Below are positions 59,112 through 64,000 of a stretch of DNA of 64,000 nucleotides, one piece after another. Made by a program: the position numbers and the translations under genes. Origin of the DNA: Singulisphaera sp. GP187 (GTDB taxonomy: Bacteria > Planctomycetota > Phycisphaerae > Phycisphaerales > SM1A02); NCBI GenBank assembly GCA_945871445.1, contig CAMBWI010000003.1:1-64000 (forward strand). The letters are read 5' to 3'. The notes below the pieces were generated by a model. The model had not been told where the DNA came from. It saw only the letters and a list, made by a program, of their open reading frames with translations, and ran no database searches. Position 1 is the first letter of the stretch. Each line of letters opens with the position of its first letter.

Positions 59112-60328
59112 TTCAAGTCAAATTGAAACTGATTGCAAAGCGAATGAACCATTCTCTCTTTGCGATGATCTTTGGGATTTCTATGATCAGTTGCGATCGC
59201 ACTGCGCCATTGCAAGATGAAACAAACAGTTTGCCGAATCTCCCACCGCGAGAAGTGGTTGTCTATGTCAGTACAGATGAAGCGATTGCACGCCCCATTC
59301 TTGAAGCCTTTTCGCAAGAAAGTGGCATCACTGTTCGGGCCCGATACGACAGCGAAAATTCAAAAACAACTGCGCTCGCCGCAATGTTGCGCACGGAACG
59401 CAAAGCCCCGCGCGCAGATGTTTTCTGGTCTGGCGAGTGCTTTGCAGCATCTCAACTCGGTCGTGAAGGTGTGATTGCGCCATGGCGCTTCATGCGTAGC
59501 GGTGAACTTCCAGATTCTTTTCGAGGTGAATCAGGATGGTGGCATGGTTTCGCGCCACGAATGCGTGTGCTGGTATACGACCCAAGCCGAATCACTGCTG
59601 ATCAATTACCGCAGTCAATGTTGGACTTGGCTACAACCGTTTTGAGTAAGCGAGTCGCAATAGCGGATCCAAGATTTGGAACGACGCGTTGTCACATTGG
59701 TGCATTCGCCTCTCAAATGGAGTGGCGCGAAGTTGGTTCGTTCCAAAAATGGGTTGATGGATTTGTAGTGAACAAGCCACTTCTATTGGCTGGTGGCAAT
59801 GCAGCTGTGGTTGATGCAGTCATTCATAAGGAAGTCGACTTTGGCCTCACTGATTCAGATGATGTCTATGCAGCTGTCGCCAATGGTGCTGTGCTGGCGA
59901 TGATTCCACTTCGTCAGTTTCCAAATGGCGAATCAGGCGGTGGACCAATGCTTATACCCAACACGATCTCTCTCGTGGATGGCGCTCCGCATCCAGAGGA
60001 AGCAAATGCATTAATGATCTTTCTCTTGCAGCCGAAAGTAACAGCGTGGCTGAATGCGTCGAGGTCAGGAAATTTCATAGTTCAAATGAATTCTCCAACA
60101 AATGTCGCGACGAATACGGCCCCAAATTCCACGCCAAACGCAGCAATTTCTACGCTCGTCTCTTCTCCACCTCCCGCTGGACTTGCACTGATGCCAGAGA
60201 ATGTGGAACTCATTCGCATCAAGAGTGTGGAAGATCCATTCCAATACGAGCAAACAATTGTCGTTCAATCGATTGATACATCTGTCGGCATATTGCGTAC
60301 AGCTTGCGCCAAACAGGGTGCGAATTGA
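59108..60328 (+). CDS. Iron-type ABC transporter substrate-binding lipoprotein
   Basis: A 406-residue protein with lipobox-like LFAMIFGISMISC. The mature part matches type 2 periplasmic binding proteins of the Fe(III) family. VVVYVSTDEAIARPILEAFSQESGITVRARYD is followed by ADVFWSGECFAASQLGREGVIAPW and a later VDFGLTDSDDVYAA with GGPMLIPNTISLVDGAPHPEEANALMIFLLQPKVTAWL. The usual double Tyr for iron is not obvious. The ligand might be Fe3+, or another oxyanion or metal. The first ATG overlaps the upstream stop; ATG 59144 is nearer the signal peptide. The permease is next. Confidence 0.85.
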   Translation: MIQVKLKLIAKRMNHSLFAMIFGISMISCDRTAPLQDETNSLPNLPPREVVVYVSTDEAIARPILEAFSQESGITVRARYDSENSKTTALAAMLRTERKAPRADVFWSGECFAASQLGREGVIAPWRFMRSGELPDSFRGESGWWHGFAPRMRVLVYDPSRITADQLPQSMLDLATTVLSKRVAIADPRFGTTRCHIGAFASQMEWREVGSFQKWVDGFVVNKPLLLAGGNAAVVDAVIHKEVDFGLTDSDDVYAAVANGAVLAMIPLRQFPNGESGGGPMLIPNTISLVDGAPHPEEANALMIFLLQPKVTAWLNASRSGNFIVQMNSPTNVATNTAPNSTPNAAISTLVSSPPPAGLALMPENVELIRIKSVEDPFQYEQTIVVQSIDTSVGILRTACAKQGAN

Positions 60329-62892
60329 AGAGGGCAGGCATTCCTCGAGCCGCACTCTTTGTTGCGGCACCTGGAATTGCAGCGATCGTTCTGTTTGTTT
60401 TGATCCCACTGATCACGCTTATTTTACGCTGCGCATCAGAGTCTTCGAGTGGAGTTGATGACGCAATCGCAAATCCTGCATCACTGCTTGTTCGCTCCAT
60501 CGCATGGGCGATTGGTATTGGCGTGGTCGCCACTGCGATTGGTTGGATTCCAGGTCGCGCACTTCGCAACAGCGGATGGTGGCTTCGATCGCTCTGCTTT
60601 GCTGCTGCATTGATCCCGGCGTATGCAATCTTTTATTGTTGGTGGTGCATTCTTCGACCTGGTCATCCAATCGCCGATTATGCAATCACGCACGATTTCA
60701 TTTCTTCGCTTCGCGCAACAACGCTTGCATGTGCGTTGTTGACATGGAATTGGCCAATTGCTGCATGCTTTGTCGGACTGCGTGCATCGGCGTCGGAGCG
60801 ATTGACCGCAGTGATGCTGACACTTGACGGTGGATCTTGGCGCGATCGATTGGCAGCATGTTGGCGTGCGGACCGTGGTGCATTGGCTCTCTCGGTGGTC
60901 GCAATTTCATTGATCACATTTGGGGAAACAACCGCATTCGATGCGGCGCAAGTCGCGACATTTACCTCTGAATTACGGGCATTCGACGCCGCAGGAGCCA
61001 CGCCACGACAAGTGCTCATCGCCGCAATCCCTGCGCTAGTGACTGCACTACTTGTCAGTTTTGGAGCGGCAACAATTCTCATTCGTGGCATTGCGAACGC
61101 GCGATCGGTGGGTGATGAAGACTTGGCCGATCTTGGACGCAAGCATCAATCTGCTTTTCGATTCATTGGACCAACTCTGGCAATTCTTTTCTTGATCATT
61201 GGCACTGCGCTGCCAATTGCTCTGCTTGCTGCGAAGGTGAATACTGTTGGCGCAAGCGCAACTTTCACAACGCTGCACGCTCGTGGTTCGGCGAATGCGC
61301 TGATCATGGCCTCCTTCAGCGGTATCGCAGGTGGATTCATTGCGCTGACAGGCGCAACCTTGATGATGTGCGATGCAAGATTGACTCTCTGTCGCCTTTT
61401 CAGCATCGCGCTTCTTGCGCTTGCAATGCCGGCAACTCTCTTGGCACTTGCAACGGCTTCACTTTGGAGATCAACGGAACTGATGCGAAATGTGTATGAC
61501 TCGGCAGCCGTTGTTTCATTTGCCGAAGCAGGAAGATTTAGCGCAGTTGCACTTGTTATTGGCGTCTGGTGTGGAGCAGGATTTGCGCGCAGTGAGCGTG
61601 AGTCGTGGATGGTTCACGGTAGAACATTGGGTGATTTTCTTCGAATCGGTCGACAAATTTTGACGGCATCATTTGCTGGAGGTTTTTTGGTGATGGCCGC
61701 ACTTGCTGCGACAGAAACTGCCGTTGTAGCGCGGTTGGAGCCACCTGGTATGGACTGGATCGCAACAACACTCTTGAATGCGATTCACTATCAAGATCCA
61801 TCCGCAGTCAGCGCAGCACTTCCTTGGATGGCACTGATCGCATTGCTATGCGCGTCTGTCACACTTTTACTTTTTGTAGGAATTTCTCGGCGAGATCTTG
61901 CGAAGGTCTTGATGATTGTTTTGGTATTTGTGGCATCCTTTGGATGTGGATCGAGCGAAGTGGAAACCGAGAGAGATGATGGTGTTGATTCAACAACGCC
62001 ACGACTGGCGACCGATGTTGTCATCGGAAGATTTGGTCGCACCGAAGGCCGATTCCAAGCTCCACGCGCAGTCGCTATCGAACCTGCGACAAGTACAAAT
62101 CTAGGATCAGTTTTCGTCATCGACAAAAGTGGACGCGTGCAACGATTTGCAAAGGATGGAACATTCGAATTGTCGTGGTTTATGCCAAAGTTCAGCAATG
62201 GAAAACCAACAGGCATCACAATTGCGCCGAATGGTTTGATCTATGTAGCAGATACGCACGAACACCAAGTGATGATCTTCAATCGAGATGGTGGCATTGT
62301 TGGATCATTTGGGTCGTATGGTTACGGTGCAAGCCAGTTTGTTTTTCCATCCGATGTGGCATTCGCCCCAGATGGCAAAATATTTGTCAGCGAATATGGG
62401 GGCAACGACCGCATTCAAGTTTTCGACGCAAGCGGAAAATTCATCAGCCAATTTGGCAAGCCAGGCGAGGAGCCTGGAATGTTCTCGCGACCGCAATCCA
62501 TCGCATTTTCCAAGGATGGATCCGAACTCTTCGTTGCGGATTCTTGCAATCACCGTATTCAAGTTTTTTCTCAAACGGGGGAATTGAAGCGCATTCTGTG
62601 CACAACTGGTCGCGATGCAGGTCAGCTTGCTTATCCGTTTGGAATTTGCACTTTGGATGACAGCACTCTTTTGGTCGTGGAGTTTGGCAATTGCAGATTG
62701 CAACGACTTGATTCGAACAACGGCGGATCGCTTGGAACTTGGGGCGGCGCTGGTCTTGCAAAAGGAAGATTGAACGCGCCGTGGTCCGTTGAATGCGTCG
62801 ACGATCGTGTTTATCTGATGGATACTGGAAATGGTTATGTGCAATCGATGCTGCTCAATTCTCTGGCGGATATGATCGGGGGCGAACCATGA
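60325..62892 (+). CDS. ABC transporter permease fused to an NHL-repeat propeller
   Basis: An 855-residue single frame. Residues 1 to about 525 are a two-lobed ABC permease of the FbpB/ThiP type with about 12 hydrophobic segments, including EAA-loop regions such as LTLDGGSWRDRLAACWRADRGALAL. At M530 begins MIVLVFVASFGCGSS, which reads like a lipoprotein signal with Cys 541. After it come six or so NHL/beta-propeller repeats (GKFISQFGKPGEEPGMFSRPQSIAFS, ELFVADSCNHRIQVFS, LYVADTHEHQVMIFN-like). No stop or frame break separates the halves. The TTG at 60325 overlaps the upstream stop as TTGA, with AGGG 6 nt before. It likely moves the ligand of the upstream binding protein. No ATPase gene is in view. 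Confidence 0.85.
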   Translation: MKRAGIPRAALFVAAPGIAAIVLFVLIPLITLILRCASESSSGVDDAIANPASLLVRSIAWAIGIGVVATAIGWIPGRALRNSGWWLRSLCFAAALIPAYAIFYCWWCILRPGHPIADYAITHDFISSLRATTLACALLTWNWPIAACFVGLRASASERLTAVMLTLDGGSWRDRLAACWRADRGALALSVVAISLITFGETTAFDAAQVATFTSELRAFDAAGATPRQVLIAAIPALVTALLVSFGAATILIRGIANARSVGDEDLADLGRKHQSAFRFIGPTLAILFLIIGTALPIALLAAKVNTVGASATFTTLHARGSANALIMASFSGIAGGFIALTGATLMMCDARLTLCRLFSIALLALAMPATLLALATASLWRSTELMRNVYDSAAVVSFAEAGRFSAVALVIGVWCGAGFARSERESWMVHGRTLGDFLRIGRQILTASFAGGFLVMAALAATETAVVARLEPPGMDWIATTLLNAIHYQDPSAVSAALPWMALIALLCASVTLLLFVGISRRDLAKVLMIVLVFVASFGCGSSEVETERDDGVDSTTPRLATDVVIGRFGRTEGRFQAPRAVAIEPATSTNLGSVFVIDKSGRVQRFAKDGTFELSWFMPKFSNGKPTGITIAPNGLIYVADTHEHQVMIFNRDGGIVGSFGSYGYGASQFVFPSDVAFAPDGKIFVSEYGGNDRIQVFDASGKFISQFGKPGEEPGMFSRPQSIAFSKDGSELFVADSCNHRIQVFSQTGELKRILCTTGRDAGQLAYPFGICTLDDSTLLVVEFGNCRLQRLDSNNGGSLGTWGGAGLAKGRLNAPWSVECVDDRVYLMDTGNGYVQSMLLNSLADMIGGEP

Positions 62893-64000
62893 TTCCAATT
62901 GGATTTGAACGACCGATCGCACTTTTTCTATTGCTCATTTTGCCTGTAATTTGGTGGATGAGTTGGAAGCGCCGTCACGCCGTTGGATCGACGCGAACTT
63001 GGGTGAGTGCAATTACGCGAAGCGTTCTGTTGACATTGCTCGCGTTCAGTTTGGCGCAGCCTTCGCTTGTTCGCAAGGGCGAAGGTGTAACAGTGCTTGT
63101 TGTTGCCGATGTCAGTCGATCAATTCCAATTGAATTACTGGCTCGTGCCGAAACAGAATTACAGAAGGCAACAAAGTCTCCGACAAATCGGGAGGATCGT
63201 GTTGGTGTTGTGAAAGTGGCTCGTGATGCGATCGTGGCGCAGATTCCATCAGTCGGCGGTGAAGTTTCATTCGGTGGTCACGGTGGCGAATTAGATGGGT
63301 CGAACCTTGCTCTTGGAGTTCGTCGAGGACTTGCGCTTCTGCCTGCGGACACAATGAATCGGATGCTCTTGGTTTCTGATGGCAACGAGACTTCGGGAAG
63401 TCTCCGCGAAGCAGCAGCGCTTGCAAAGGCGAATCGGATTCCAATCGATGTCTTTCCGATTGAATACAACAAGTCTGGCGTGACAATCTTCGAAGGCATT
63501 CGTGCGCCGACGCGTGCGAGACTTGGACAAACAGCAGACTTGAAATTATTCATTCGCAGTCAAGGTGGCGCGACTGGGAAGATATACGTGAAAGAGAACG
63601 GAAAGCCAGTTGATTTGGATTCAAAGACTCCTGGCGAAGGCCTTGACGTCGAACTGAAGCCTGGTCCAAATACATTTGAAGTGCCAATGAGTTTGGATTC
63701 CAGTGGTGCACAGCGATACGAGGCAGTCTTCGAACCAGACGCCGCAAGCGCGGATGGTGTTTCTGAAAACAAGAAGGGCGCAACTTCTGTTTTTGTTTCT
63801 GGAGAAGGCCGCATTCTGATTGTTGACCAAGATGGGCGCGAAGGTGCAGGATTGGTCAACGCTCTCAAGAGTGGCGGTCTTGCGGTGGATGTTGTGAATC
63901 CAGATCGTCTCGATGAAGGAATATCTTTGCTTGCTGGATATGACGCTGTGGTGCTGGTCAATATGCCAAGGGCAGCGATCAGTAATGAGACCGATCGAAT
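62889..64000 (+). CDS. VWA-domain membrane protein (BatA-like), 3' end cut
   Basis: The frame starts at the ATG overlapping the previous stop (ATGA) and runs off the window after about 370 codons. IGFERPIALFLLLILPVIWWMSW and AITRSVLLTLLAFSLAQPSLV are two membrane helices. VTVLVVADVSRSIP carries the MIDAS D-x-S-x-S, and a long VWA fold with MLLVSDGNETSGSLREA follows. After residue 230 a beta domain begins (VTIFEGIRAPTRARLGQTADL), then RILIVDQDGREGAGLVNALKSGGL. It looks like a BatA/aerotolerance-type protein with an added ThuA/GATase-like end. The role in a transporter operon is unexplained. Confidence 0.82.
   Translation, partial: MIPIGFERPIALFLLLILPVIWWMSWKRRHAVGSTRTWVSAITRSVLLTLLAFSLAQPSLVRKGEGVTVLVVADVSRSIPIELLARAETELQKATKSPTNREDRVGVVKVARDAIVAQIPSVGGEVSFGGHGGELDGSNLALGVRRGLALLPADTMNRMLLVSDGNETSGSLREAAALAKANRIPIDVFPIEYNKSGVTIFEGIRAPTRARLGQTADLKLFIRSQGGATGKIYVKENGKPVDLDSKTPGEGLDVELKPGPNTFEVPMSLDSSGAQRYEAVFEPDAASADGVSENKKGATSVFVSGEGRILIVDQDGREGAGLVNALKSGGLAVDVVNPDRLDEGISLLAGYDAVVLVNMPRAAISNETDR

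Overview
The window looks like a chromosomal segment of a planctomycete, most probably a Phycisphaerae-like member of the PVC group. This is inferred from content, not from a database match. Two secreted proteins end in the dockerin-like double Ca-loop tail common in Phycisphaerae. There is an H-X9-DG-type pseudopilin, a free-standing GGQ release-factor-like protein, many secreted HEAT-type proteins, and mostly scattered housekeeping genes rather than long conserved operons. Base composition and codon use look even throughout. I see no insertion sequence, prophage, CRISPR array or rRNA.

Layout. 0-9.8 kb: UDP-xylose synthase, a zinc-ribbon protein, recA with an unusual leader and tail, tRNA-Leu(CAG), a cysteine desulfurase, pgi facing transaldolase, and a secreted reprolysin-like protease. 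9.9-24.7 kb: M20 amidohydrolase, tsaD coupled to a GGQ protein, hflX, an orphan MshEN protein, tRNA-Phe, a nitrilase, tRNA-His, pckA-ilvA-nadE, and a phosphoesterase divergent from mutL. 24.7-26.9 kb: a three-gene leftward operon under a cobalamin riboswitch. 27-35.9 kb: secreted HEAT proteins, tRNA-Thr, a DegT-family protein lacking both key PLP residues, dnaA with a possible origin region, and a GNAT protein. 35.9-44.2 kb: rpmA-obg, hpf-ptsN-ptsH (nitrogen-PTS style), a TPR/peptidase/PDZ protein, thioesterase-purN, and uvrA. 44.8-53.1 kb: alpha/beta hydrolase, cyclodeaminase, a short pheT, two paralogous lipoproteins, and ECF sigma-Hsp70-ispD. 53.1-64 kb: feoA-feoB-Cys-rich membrane protein with a BFD ferredoxin and a repeat-rich secreted protein on the minus strand. 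Facing these is a plus-strand operon of a coiled-coil membrane protein, an iron-type binding lipoprotein, a permease fused to an NHL propeller, and a VWA membrane protein cut by the window edge.

Gene expression. Many first genes have no Shine-Dalgarno sequence but carry a TAnnnT hexamer 6-10 nt before the start codon, which predicts leaderless or nearly leaderless mRNAs. Downstream genes are joined by 4-nt overlaps, usually ATGA but repeatedly TTGA. Several starts were reassigned on these grounds.

The most distinctive items are the B12-riboswitch operon (surface protein, pseudopilin, [2Fe-2S] BFD protein), the permease-NHL fusion, and the DegT-family pseudo-aminotransferase. All functions are from sequence reading alone; no search was run.
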